The translations under genes were made by a program, and so were the position numbers. Positions 8,337 to 16,115 of a stretch of 64,000 nt of DNA are shown here, one piece after another (within the stretch, counting starts at the first letter, position 1; every line of letters starts with the position of its first letter). The notes under the pieces were generated by a model. The model ran no database searches and was not told the origin of the DNA. It was given only the letters and a program-made list of their open reading frames with translations. Where the stretch lies: assembly GCA_004554075.1 (NCBI GenBank), contig SFOB01000004.1:1-64000 (forward strand), given 5' to 3'. This stretch comes from Treponema sp. (GTDB lineage: Bacteria > Spirochaetota > Spirochaetia > Treponematales > Treponemataceae).

Positions 8337-8753
8337 ATGTTAATGTTTGTTATGGCTAACAAATCATTTAAAGTTTTCTGGTTAATAATTGGTTTTATCT
8401 GTCTTGTGCTGGGAACAATCGGCGTGTTTTTGCCGGTGCTTCCAACGGTGCCTTTTTATCTTGTGACAACTTTTGCTTTTGCAAAATCGTCAGAGCGGCT
8501 TCACAATTGGTTTATAAATACAAAACTATATAAAAAGAATCTGGAATCCTTTGTAGAGCGAAAAGCCATGACCTTAAAAACAAAACTTTATATTTTGATT
8601 TCTGTTACCCTTGTAATGGGCTTTGGCTTTTTCATGATGGCAAGAAAAGGCATCTGGGTTCCCTGTATAATTCTTGCTGTGGTGTGGCTGTGTCATATTG
8701 GTTATTTTATGTTCCGTGTTAAGACTGAAAAAAAGACCGATGAGGAAAAGTAA
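8337..8753 (+). CDS. YbaN/DUF454 family inner membrane protein
   Basis: 138 residues (or 133 from the internal ATG at 8352) with three membrane segments. The N-terminal block (LGTIGVFLPVLPTVPFYL) followed by AFAKSSERLHNWF is the characteristic signature of DUF454/YbaN. The function is unknown in this family. Members occur beside haem, iron or quinone genes in several bacteria. It is followed with no gap by the YgbA-like gene, then by an ABC pair, all behind one palindromic operator. Confidence 0.75.
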   Translation: MLMFVMANKSFKVFWLIIGFICLVLGTIGVFLPVLPTVPFYLVTTFAFAKSSERLHNWFINTKLYKKNLESFVERKAMTLKTKLYILISVTLVMGFGFFMMARKGIWVPCIILAVVWLCHIGYFMFRVKTEKKTDEEK

Positions 8754-9104
8754 GTGCAGTCCCGGATTGAAAAGAAACGCAAAAAAGAAGAGTATGTCGT
8801 TACACAGATGATTCATCTTTATTGTAGGAAAAATCATCAGACTTTATACAATCGAAAGACTAAAACTTTGTGTCCTGATTGCGCCACTCTCGCAGAATAT
8901 GCCGTTCAGAGAAGTGAGCATTGTCCTCATATAAAAGAAAAAACATTCTGCTCAAACTGCAAAACACATTGTTACAGCCCTTTTATGCGTGATAAAATTA
9001 GAAAGACTATGAGATTTTCAGGGCCTAGAATAATTTTATATCATCCTTGTCTTGCGGTCTGGCATTTGATTTGCAGTATAAAACAAAAGAAGGGGGCAAA
9101 ATGA
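8754..9104 (+). CDS. YgbA-like (nitrous-oxide-stimulated promoter family) Cys-rich protein
   Basis: 116 residues, GTG start directly after the previous stop. It contains clustered Cys pairs (CPDC, CPHI, CSNCKTHC) and the block CYSPFMRDKIRKTMRFSGPRI, typical of the YgbA family. E. coli ygbA is induced by nitric oxide, and the cysteines suggest metal binding. A basic N-terminus and an absence of membrane segments indicate a cytoplasmic protein. The next gene overlaps by ATGA, so it is translationally coupled to the ABC transporter. Confidence 0.75.
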   Translation: MQSRIEKKRKKEEYVVTQMIHLYCRKNHQTLYNRKTKTLCPDCATLAEYAVQRSEHCPHIKEKTFCSNCKTHCYSPFMRDKIRKTMRFSGPRIILYHPCLAVWHLICSIKQKKGAK

Positions 9105-10825
9105 TAAAGGTTAGATTAATAAAACTTCTTTCACATGCAAAAAAATATGTGGTGCTTCAGGTATTGCTGCAGTGGATTTCGCTGATTGCTCAGGTGCTGC
9201 TGATTTTTTGCCTTTCCGGGATGATTGCAGGCCTTTTTGAAAATACAATTCCTGCTTTTGGAATTTGTCTTTCAATTATTTTGGGCTGTATCGGCATCCG
9301 CTTTCTGATGGAATGGCTTACTTCACGAACTTCCTACAAAGCAAGCGTCGATGTAAAAAGAATTTTGCGAAGCAAGATTTACGAAAAACTTTTGCATCTC
9401 GGTTCTTCCTACCGCGAAAATGTTCATACTGCAGAAGTAGTTCAGCTTGCCAGTGAAGGCGTTGAGCAGCTTGAAATCTATTTTGGAAAATATCTTTCTC
9501 AGTTTTTTTATAGTTTGATTTGCCCGCTCACGCTTTTTGCATTTTTGTCTTTTGTGAATCTAAGGGCAGCGACTGTTCTTTTGATTTGCGTTCCTCTTAT
9601 TCCACTTTCGATTGTTGTCGTAATGAAAATTGCAAAAAGACTTCTGAAAAATTACTGGGGGCTGTATGCTGAACTTGGAGACAGCTTTCTTGAAAATCTT
9701 CAGGGGCTTACAACCTTAAAAATCTATCAGGCTGATGAAAAAAAGGCTCGCGAAATGGATGAGGAATCTCAGAAGTTCCGTCATGTTACGATGAAGGTTT
9801 TGACTATGCAGCTCAACAGCACTTCTGTGATGGACATTATGGCCTATGGTGGTGCTGCTGTTGGAATGATAGTTACTTTAATGCAATTCAGAGCTGGCAA
9901 TGTTGACCTGCAGGGCGCTTTAATGATAATCCTTCTTGCGGCCGAGTTTTTTATTCCCCTCCGTCTGCTTGGATCTTTTTTTCATGTTGCGATGAATGGT
10001 ATGGCTGCCAGTGATAAGATTTTCGCACTTTTGGATTTACCTGAGCCGGAAGAAAAAAATGGGCTTTTCCCGGAAAAGCTTGATTCAATCAGATTTGAGA
10101 ATGTCAGTTTTTCTTACAACAAAGAGCGGACAATATTACAGAATATTAATATTGAATGTCGTCGAGGAATCACAGCCTTTGTTGGAGTTTCTGGCAGCGG
10201 CAAAAGTACAATTGCGGGAATTCTGATGGGAAGGAACAAAAATTATGATGGTGGTGTGTCGTTTGATGGCACTGAACTCCAGTCAATTTCCGAATCCTCC
10301 CTGATGAAAAACATGGTACTTGTAAATCACGAAGCTTATCTTTTTAAAGGCAGCATCCGCGATAATCTTTTAATGGCAAAACCAAATGCTGCAGATATAG
10401 AACTGGAGACGGTTCTTTCCAAAGTTAATCTTCTTGATTTTGTAGATGCTAACGGTGGTTTAGATTATCAGCTGACAGAAGCTGCTTCAAATCTTTCCGG
10501 AGGACAAAGACAGCGTCTTGCGTTGGCACGTGCCCTTTTATTGAATCCTCAGGTTTATATTTTTGATGAAGCTACCAGCAGTATTGATGTAGAAAGTGAA
10601 GAACAGATTATGTCTCTTATCCAAGAGCTTGCAAAGTCAAAAATCATAATCCTCATTTCTCATCGCCTGGCAAATGTGGTTAAGTCAAATCAGATTTATT
10701 TTCTGCAAGCTGGAAAAATAACAGAAGAGGGAAGTCACGAACAGCTGATGAAAATTGATGGCGAATATTCAAAGCTCTATAAAAAACAAAAAGAACTTGA
10801 AGACTTTGTAGGAGGTGCAAAATGA
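9101..10825 (+). CDS. ABC transporter half-unit, fused membrane and ATPase domains (CydD/IrtA-like)
   Basis: About 574 residues from the ATG preceded by AGGGGG; a longer frame starting at 9047 overlaps the previous gene and is unlikely. Residues 1-310 form six membrane segments. The ATPase domain has Walker A GVSGSGKST (about 361), signature LSGGQRQRL (about 465) and Walker B IFDEATSS. It overlaps the next half-transporter by 4 bases, so the two probably form a heterodimer. CydDC export thiols or haem-related compounds, and IrtAB/YbtPQ import siderophores in spite of the exporter fold; sequence alone does not decide the direction. Confidence 0.85.
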   Translation: MIKVRLIKLLSHAKKYVVLQVLLQWISLIAQVLLIFCLSGMIAGLFENTIPAFGICLSIILGCIGIRFLMEWLTSRTSYKASVDVKRILRSKIYEKLLHLGSSYRENVHTAEVVQLASEGVEQLEIYFGKYLSQFFYSLICPLTLFAFLSFVNLRAATVLLICVPLIPLSIVVVMKIAKRLLKNYWGLYAELGDSFLENLQGLTTLKIYQADEKKAREMDEESQKFRHVTMKVLTMQLNSTSVMDIMAYGGAAVGMIVTLMQFRAGNVDLQGALMIILLAAEFFIPLRLLGSFFHVAMNGMAASDKIFALLDLPEPEEKNGLFPEKLDSIRFENVSFSYNKERTILQNINIECRRGITAFVGVSGSGKSTIAGILMGRNKNYDGGVSFDGTELQSISESSLMKNMVLVNHEAYLFKGSIRDNLLMAKPNAADIELETVLSKVNLLDFVDANGGLDYQLTEAASNLSGGQRQRLALARALLLNPQVYIFDEATSSIDVESEEQIMSLIQELAKSKIIILISHRLANVVKSNQIYFLQAGKITEEGSHEQLMKIDGEYSKLYKKQKELEDFVGGAK

Positions 10826-12480
10826 AATCTTATGAAAATCAAAAGCGCCGCCCGGCTCTTGTAGTTATGGCAAAACTCATAGTTCTTGTAAAACCTCTGC
10901 TTCCGGTTATGCTGCTGGCAATTGTACTTGGAGTAGCGGGATTTTTGTGTGCAATTTTCCTGACAGTTTTTGCTTCTGGGGAACTGCTTGCCCTGGCACA
11001 AAAAACATCAGGGCTCATTCCTTTTTCTTTTCTGATTATTCTTGCAGTTGCACGTGGCCTTCTTCATTACGGCGAGCAGTATTGTAATCATTTTATTGCC
11101 TTTAAACTGCTTGCAATAATCCGCCATAAAGTTTTTGCCGCCCTTCGCCGCCTTTGCCCTGCAAAGCTAGAAGGCCGCGATAAGGGAAATCTGATTTCTG
11201 TAATCACAAGTGATATTGAGCTTCTGGAAGTTTTTTATGCCCATACAATTTCGCCGGTTGCTATTGCCCTGATTGTGAGCATAATTATGTGTGTCTTTTT
11301 AGGAAAGATTTATATCTGGGCAGGATTTCTAGCAGCTGCCGCTTATCTGACAGTTGGCTTTTTGATTCCCCTTATTAACAGCAGACTTGGAAGTGGCAAA
11401 GGCTTTGAGTTTAGAAATGAGTTTGGAGAGTTGAACTCTTTTGTTCTTGCAAGTCTTCGCGGTTTGGATGAAACAATTCAATATGATTATGGAAAAAAGC
11501 GTAAAAATCAGATTGAAGAAAAATCACTTGAACTTGGACGTCTTCAGGGAAGGTTGAATAAATACGAAGCTTTGCAGAGGGCTTTTACAACAGGTGCGAT
11601 ACTGTTTTTTGGAACTGGAGCTTTCTTTTTATTATACGCTGCTTTTACTAAAAATCTGATTGATTTTTCCGACCTCGTTACAGGCACGGTTGCAATGCTT
11701 GGTTCCTTTGGACCTGTTGTTGCCCTTTCAAATCTTTCGAATAATTTGAATCAGACAATTGCGAGTGGTAACAGAGTTTTGAATCTGCTGGAAGAAAAGC
11801 CCCTTGTGGAAGAAGTGTCAGATGGAAAATCAGTTTCATTTGAAGGAGCTGAAGTTCAAAATCTTTCTTTTGCTTATGATGAAAAAGAAATACTAAAAGA
11901 TTTCAACGCGGTTTTTCCAAAAGGGAAAATGTTAGGAATCCACGGACCAAGCGGCTGCGGAAAATCAACACTTTTAAAACTTCTCATGCGTTTCTGGGAT
12001 ACAGATAAAGGGGAGGTTTTAATCAGTGGCGAGAATGTAAAAAATCTGAATACGGAAAACCTGCGCTCAATGATTTCCTATATCACTCAGGAAACTTATA
12101 TTTTCAACGGAACTATTGCAGAAAACATATCTCTTGGAGCTGATTGCTTTAGCACTGAAGAACTTGAAAGTGCTGCAAAAAAGGCATCACTTCATGAATT
12201 TATTATGTCACTGCCTCACGGCTATGATACCAAAACCGGTGAGCTCGGAAGCAGTCTTAGCGGAGGAGAACGCCAGAGAATTGGTCTTGCCCGAGCCTTT
12301 TTATATGACGCAAAGTTCATGCTTTTGGATGAGCCTACAAGTAATCTTGATTCTCTGAATGAAGCTATCATTCTGAAATCTTTAAAAGATGAAAAAGACA
12401 AAGACCCCGACAAAACTATGATTCTGGTTTCGCATAGAAAATCTACACTTGCAAGTGTTGATAAAATAATAGAATTGTAA
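10822..12480 (+). CDS. ABC transporter half-unit, fused membrane and ATPase domains (CydC/IrtB-like)
   Basis: 552 residues, second half of the pair. The membrane domain spans about residues 15-310. ATPase motifs are Walker A GPSGCGKST (about 374), signature LSGGERQRIGLARAF (about 479) and Walker B LLDEPTSNLD. The Walker B region ends in EPTSNLD rather than the EATSSID of its partner. The ATGA overlap with the upstream gene implies coupled synthesis. It is probably the last gene of the operon that starts with DUF454. Confidence 0.85.
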   Translation: MKSYENQKRRPALVVMAKLIVLVKPLLPVMLLAIVLGVAGFLCAIFLTVFASGELLALAQKTSGLIPFSFLIILAVARGLLHYGEQYCNHFIAFKLLAIIRHKVFAALRRLCPAKLEGRDKGNLISVITSDIELLEVFYAHTISPVAIALIVSIIMCVFLGKIYIWAGFLAAAAYLTVGFLIPLINSRLGSGKGFEFRNEFGELNSFVLASLRGLDETIQYDYGKKRKNQIEEKSLELGRLQGRLNKYEALQRAFTTGAILFFGTGAFFLLYAAFTKNLIDFSDLVTGTVAMLGSFGPVVALSNLSNNLNQTIASGNRVLNLLEEKPLVEEVSDGKSVSFEGAEVQNLSFAYDEKEILKDFNAVFPKGKMLGIHGPSGCGKSTLLKLLMRFWDTDKGEVLISGENVKNLNTENLRSMISYITQETYIFNGTIAENISLGADCFSTEELESAAKKASLHEFIMSLPHGYDTKTGELGSSLSGGERQRIGLARAFLYDAKFMLLDEPTSNLDSLNEAIILKSLKDEKDKDPDKTMILVSHRKSTLASVDKIIEL

Positions 12481-12529
12481 CGGATCAATTTTAAAAATCT
12501 TTAAAGCTATCTATTTCTTTTTTTATACT

Positions 12530-12545
12530 GTTAGTATATACTAAC
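12530..12545. promoter_or_regulatory. perfect GTTAGTATATACTAAC operator, xylA
   Basis: A perfect 16-bp palindrome, extended on both sides to CTGTTAG and CTAACAG. It lies 48 bases before the xylA start and directly after a possible -10 (TATACT, 12524-12529). Confidence 0.7.
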
Positions 12546-12554
12546 AGTATAGTA

Positions 12555-12570
12555 GTTAGGCAAAACTAAC
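12555..12570. promoter_or_regulatory. second GTTA-N8-TAAC operator, xylA
   Basis: GTTAGGCAAAACTAAC, 25 bases downstream of the first operator and 23 bases before the xylA start. Its position in the leader fits repression. Confidence 0.65.
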
Positions 12571-12592
12571 ATAAAAAAATAGGAGGCTCAAA

Positions 12593-13915
12593 ATGAGCGA
12601 GTTTTTTAAGAACATCCCTCAAATCAAATTTGAAGGAAAAGATAGTAAAAATCCATGGGCATTCAAGTATTACAATCCTGAATTGACTATCATGGGAAAA
12701 AAGATGAGCGAACATCTTCCATTCGCAATGGCCTGGTGGCATAACCTTGGCGCAAATGGTGTTGATATGTTTGGTTCTGGAACTGCCGATAAATCATTCG
12801 GCCAGACTCCGGGAACAATGGAGCACGCAAAGGCTAAGGTAGATGCCGGTATCGAGTTTATGAAAAAGCTCGGAATCAAATACTACTGCTGGCATGATGT
12901 TGACCTTGTTCCGGAAGATCCAAATGACATCAATGTAACAAACAAACGCCTGGACGAAATTTCAGATTACATCCTTGAGAAGACAAAGGGAACTGACATT
13001 AAGTGTCTCTGGGGTACTGCAAACATGTTCGGTAATCCTCGCTTTATGAACGGTGCAGGCTCAACAAACTCTGCTGATGTTTACTGCTTTGCTGCTGCTC
13101 AGGTAAAAAAGGCTCTTGAGATTACAGTAAAACTTGGTGGCCGCGGTTATGTATTCTGGGGTGGCCGTGAAGGTTATGAAACTCTTCTCAATACAGATGT
13201 AAAACTTGAACAGGAAAATATTGCTAACCTCATGCACATGGCTGTTGATTATGGCCGCTCAATCGGCTTTAAGGGTGACTTCTATATCGAGCCTAAGCCA
13301 AAGGAGCCGATGAGCCATCAGTATGATTTTGATGCTGCAACAGCAATTGGTTTCCTCCGCCAGTATGGTTTGGATAAAGATTTTAAGATGAATATCGAAG
13401 CAAATCACGCGAGCCTTGCAAATCATACTTTCCAGCATGAACTTTGCATCAGCCGCATAAACGGAATGCTTGGTTCTGTAGATGCTAACCAGGGAAATCC
13501 AATTCTTGGCTGGGATACAGATAACTTCCCTTGGAATGTTTACGACGCAACTCTCGCCATGTATGAAGTCCTCAAGGCTGGCGGTCTTACAGGTGGTTTC
13601 AACTTTGACTCAAAGAACCGTCGTCCTTCAAATACATTCGAAGATATGTTCCACGCTTACATCATGGGAATGGATACTTTTGCTCTCGGTCTTATTAAGG
13701 CTGCAGAAATTATTGAGGACGGAAGAATTGACGGCTTTATCAAAGAAAAGTATTCAAGCTACGAAAGTGGAATTGGTAAGAAGATTCGCGACAAGCAGAC
13801 AACTCTTGAAGAGCTTGCTGCCCGTGCCGCAGAAATGAAAAAGCCATCTGATCCAGGTTCAGGCCGCGAGGAATACCTCGAAGGAGTTGTAAACAACATC
13901 CTCTTTCGCGGATAA
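12593..13915 (+). CDS. xylA: xylose isomerase
   Basis: Interconverts D-xylose and D-xylulose in the cytoplasm, feeding the pentose phosphate pathway. The 440-residue length is typical of the longer (class II) enzymes. Visible motifs are the active-site WHDVDL, VFWGGREGYETLLNTD, the metal ligand region IEPKPKEP and the later DANQG and WDTDNFP. A strong ribosome site AGGAGG precedes the ATG. The gene stands apart from xylB or a xylose transporter and is preceded by two copies of the window's operator, so its control may be by metal status rather than by xylose; the enzyme itself needs Mg or Mn. Confidence 0.97.
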   Translation: MSEFFKNIPQIKFEGKDSKNPWAFKYYNPELTIMGKKMSEHLPFAMAWWHNLGANGVDMFGSGTADKSFGQTPGTMEHAKAKVDAGIEFMKKLGIKYYCWHDVDLVPEDPNDINVTNKRLDEISDYILEKTKGTDIKCLWGTANMFGNPRFMNGAGSTNSADVYCFAAAQVKKALEITVKLGGRGYVFWGGREGYETLLNTDVKLEQENIANLMHMAVDYGRSIGFKGDFYIEPKPKEPMSHQYDFDAATAIGFLRQYGLDKDFKMNIEANHASLANHTFQHELCISRINGMLGSVDANQGNPILGWDTDNFPWNVYDATLAMYEVLKAGGLTGGFNFDSKNRRPSNTFEDMFHAYIMGMDTFALGLIKAAEIIEDGRIDGFIKEKYSSYESGIGKKIRDKQTTLEELAARAAEMKKPSDPGSGREEYLEGVVNNILFRG

Positions 13916-13952
13916 ATATCTGGATTAGTTTATAGGAGACAGGTGAACAGTT

Positions 13953-15842
13953 ATGGATTTAGCAGAGATTGATGAAAATGGAAAAGGTTTGCAGTTTTTT
14001 GGAAAGACAAAGGTTGAGCGTCTGGAAAAGATTGAAGGCCAGCCCAATGTTTATCTTTTGCAAACAACGATAGAGCTTGAGCGGCCAAATCAGGCAGTTC
14101 CACAGCCCGGCCAGTTTTATCTTATTCGAAGTGCTAAATCAGCTGTTCACTATAACAGACCCATCAGCGTTTATCATTCCGAAGAGTGGATCAGCAACGA
14201 GGGGAAAAGAAAAGTTCTTGTACAGTTTATGATTCTTGAAAAAGGACGTGGAACCGGAGAACTTTGCCACATGACTCTTTGGGATGATATTTCTGTGATT
14301 GGTCCACTAGGTACTCCATGGCCTTTAGAAGAGTGCCGTGAGGTTGCTGAGAAAAATAAGGGGCAGACAAAAATCTGTATTGTGGGAGGCGGAATAGGAG
14401 TGGCTCCTGTTGCAAATCTTGCAGCAAGTCTTCCGGATGGCTCTTATGATTTTTATGCTGCTTTTAAGTCCGGCTCATACGGGCTGGAAAGAGTTCATGC
14501 TAACCGGCTTGAAATTACCACCGATGACGGCTCCTGCGGCCTCAAAGGAATGCTGCCCTGTGCCCTTACAAAAGAAGCCGTGCAGGCTGCCGGTTACGAA
14601 CTGATTTTAGCCTGCGGCCCGATTCCAGCTCTGGTTTATGTTCAGAAACTTGCAGCTGAACTTGGAATCAAATGTTATATCAGTATGGAGTATAGAATGC
14701 TCTGCGGCCTTGGAGCCTGTCTGGGTTGTACAATCGAAACTACAAAAGGACTCAAGCGTTGCTGTAAAGACGGCCCTGTTTTTGATGCCAGCGAAGTTAT
14801 TTTTGATCCTCCAGCTCCACGCCGTCAGCCGCTTGTTGCTAATGAAGAGCCTGACTTAAGCGTGGACATTGCCGGCGTTCACTTTAAAAATCCTACAATC
14901 GCAAGTGGCGGAACCTTTGCCTTCGGGCAGAATTTCCGTGGTGTTAGTGATGTTGCTGCCTGGGGTGGAATAGTTTCCAAGGGAGTAACACTTGAGCCTC
15001 GCGAAGGAAATCACGGCGAGCGTAGTCTTGAGGTTGCAGGCGGAAATATGAATTCTATCGGACTTCAAAATCCTGGAATTCCTTATTATATTGAAAATCT
15101 GCTTCCCGGTATGATTGGTCTTGGCCCTGTTGTAATCACAAACCTTGCCGGAAGTGATATTGAGTCTTATGTGGAAGGTGCTAAGCTTCTGGACAAGACA
15201 GATTGTGACATGATAGAGCTTAACATCAGCTGCCCGAATATTAAGGCGGCGGGTCTTGCCTGGGGAATGAGTGCAGATACGGCTTATTATTGTGTGTCAG
15301 CCGTTCGTGCAGTTACTAAAAAGCCCCTTATGGTAAAGCTTTCTCCAAATGCCGCAGATAATCGCCCTATCGCAATTGCCTGTATAAAAGCAGGTGCCGA
15401 CGCAATCAGTTTAATCAATATGATTCATGGAGTTGCAATTGATATTGATAAAGGAAAGCCTTTCTTTAATAATGTTCATGCAGGATATTCTGGTCCAGGT
15501 CTTAAGCCTCTGGCACTCCGTATAGTTTATGATGTAGTTCAGGAGATAAATAAACTGCCGCCTGAGCAGCGAGTACCTGTCGTTGGTATTGGTGGAATTT
15601 GTACCTGGCAGGATGCTGTTGAATTCATTATGGCAGGAGCCAGTGCGGTAGAAATAGGACAGGCAAAATTTACAAATCCAAATGTTGCAATTGATATTCA
15701 AAATGGTTTAAGAGATTTTATGAAAAGTCATGGATATCATAATCTTTCAGAAATGAGGGGAATAGCCCAGGTTGCACGCCACAATACAGCACATACAGAT
15801 GAAAAAGGTCGTTTTGCCGATTTACATGCAATGATGAAATAA
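13953..15842 (+). CDS. pyrKD: fused dihydroorotate dehydrogenase: PyrK electron-transfer and PyrD catalytic domains
   Basis: Oxidises dihydroorotate to orotate in pyrimidine synthesis using NAD. Residues 1-295 are PyrK-like: an FAD domain (YNRPISVYH), a nucleotide-binding GGGIGVAPV and a 2Fe-2S site with Cys 251, 256, 259 and 270/271 (LCGLGACLGC then RCC). Residues from about 303 are class 1B PyrD, with the active-site Cys in ELNISCPN (about 427) and FMN-phosphate loops GIGGI and GQAKF. The two subunits are separate proteins in Firmicutes; here they form one chain. It has the ribosome site AGGAGA and lies 37 bases after xylA, so it may be read from the same promoter. A terminator follows. Confidence 0.93.
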   Translation: MDLAEIDENGKGLQFFGKTKVERLEKIEGQPNVYLLQTTIELERPNQAVPQPGQFYLIRSAKSAVHYNRPISVYHSEEWISNEGKRKVLVQFMILEKGRGTGELCHMTLWDDISVIGPLGTPWPLEECREVAEKNKGQTKICIVGGGIGVAPVANLAASLPDGSYDFYAAFKSGSYGLERVHANRLEITTDDGSCGLKGMLPCALTKEAVQAAGYELILACGPIPALVYVQKLAAELGIKCYISMEYRMLCGLGACLGCTIETTKGLKRCCKDGPVFDASEVIFDPPAPRRQPLVANEEPDLSVDIAGVHFKNPTIASGGTFAFGQNFRGVSDVAAWGGIVSKGVTLEPREGNHGERSLEVAGGNMNSIGLQNPGIPYYIENLLPGMIGLGPVVITNLAGSDIESYVEGAKLLDKTDCDMIELNISCPNIKAAGLAWGMSADTAYYCVSAVRAVTKKPLMVKLSPNAADNRPIAIACIKAGADAISLINMIHGVAIDIDKGKPFFNNVHAGYSGPGLKPLALRIVYDVVQEINKLPPEQRVPVVGIGGICTWQDAVEFIMAGASAVEIGQAKFTNPNVAIDIQNGLRDFMKSHGYHNLSEMRGIAQVARHNTAHTDEKGRFADLHAMMK

Positions 15843-15857
15843 AATGAAGTACAAAGA

Positions 15858-15893
15858 AAAGAGCCGTCAGTTGGCAAATCTGAACGGCTCTTT
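15858..15893 (+). terminator. rho-independent terminator after pyrKD
   Basis: Stem arms AAAGAGCCGT (15858-15867) and ACGGCTCTTT (15884-15893) close a 16-base loop. It lies 15 bases after the pyrKD stop. Confidence 0.75.
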
Positions 15894-15953
15894 AAGTAGA
15901 TTAACAACAAACTTTATTAAATTTATAAGAGCAAAAAAGTATACGACATACTT

Positions 15954-15969
15954 GTTAGTCACAACTAAC
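15954..15969. promoter_or_regulatory. GTTAGTCACAACTAAC operator upstream of chemoreceptor
   Basis: Matches the window's palindrome exactly in its outer arms. TTGTTA within it could act as a -35 for TAATAA (15974-15979). The site is about 150 bases before the chemoreceptor start and upstream of a second, better promoter. Confidence 0.55.
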
Positions 15970-16023
15970 AAGGTAATAATATACTAGTTTTATAGGTAAG
16001 TCAAGCCTGCCTGTTAAAAAATT

Positions 16024-16051
16024 TTGAATTATAAACGTTTTGTTATATAAT
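16024..16051 (+). promoter_or_regulatory. probable sigma-70 promoter of chemoreceptor gene
   Basis: TTGAAT (16024-16029) and TATAAT (16046-16051) separated by 16 bases, 64 bases before the chosen start codon. Confidence 0.5.
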
Positions 16052-16115
16052 ATAAGTTATCTCTAAAAAATCTATTTAAAAACTGAATCAATAATGCATA
16101 AAAATGGAGTATGGA

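Noticed and set aside
8349..8360. GTTATGGCTAAC as another copy of the common operator
   Set aside because: The spacer is 4 instead of 8 bases and it lies in the start region of the gene; probably chance or a minor half-site.
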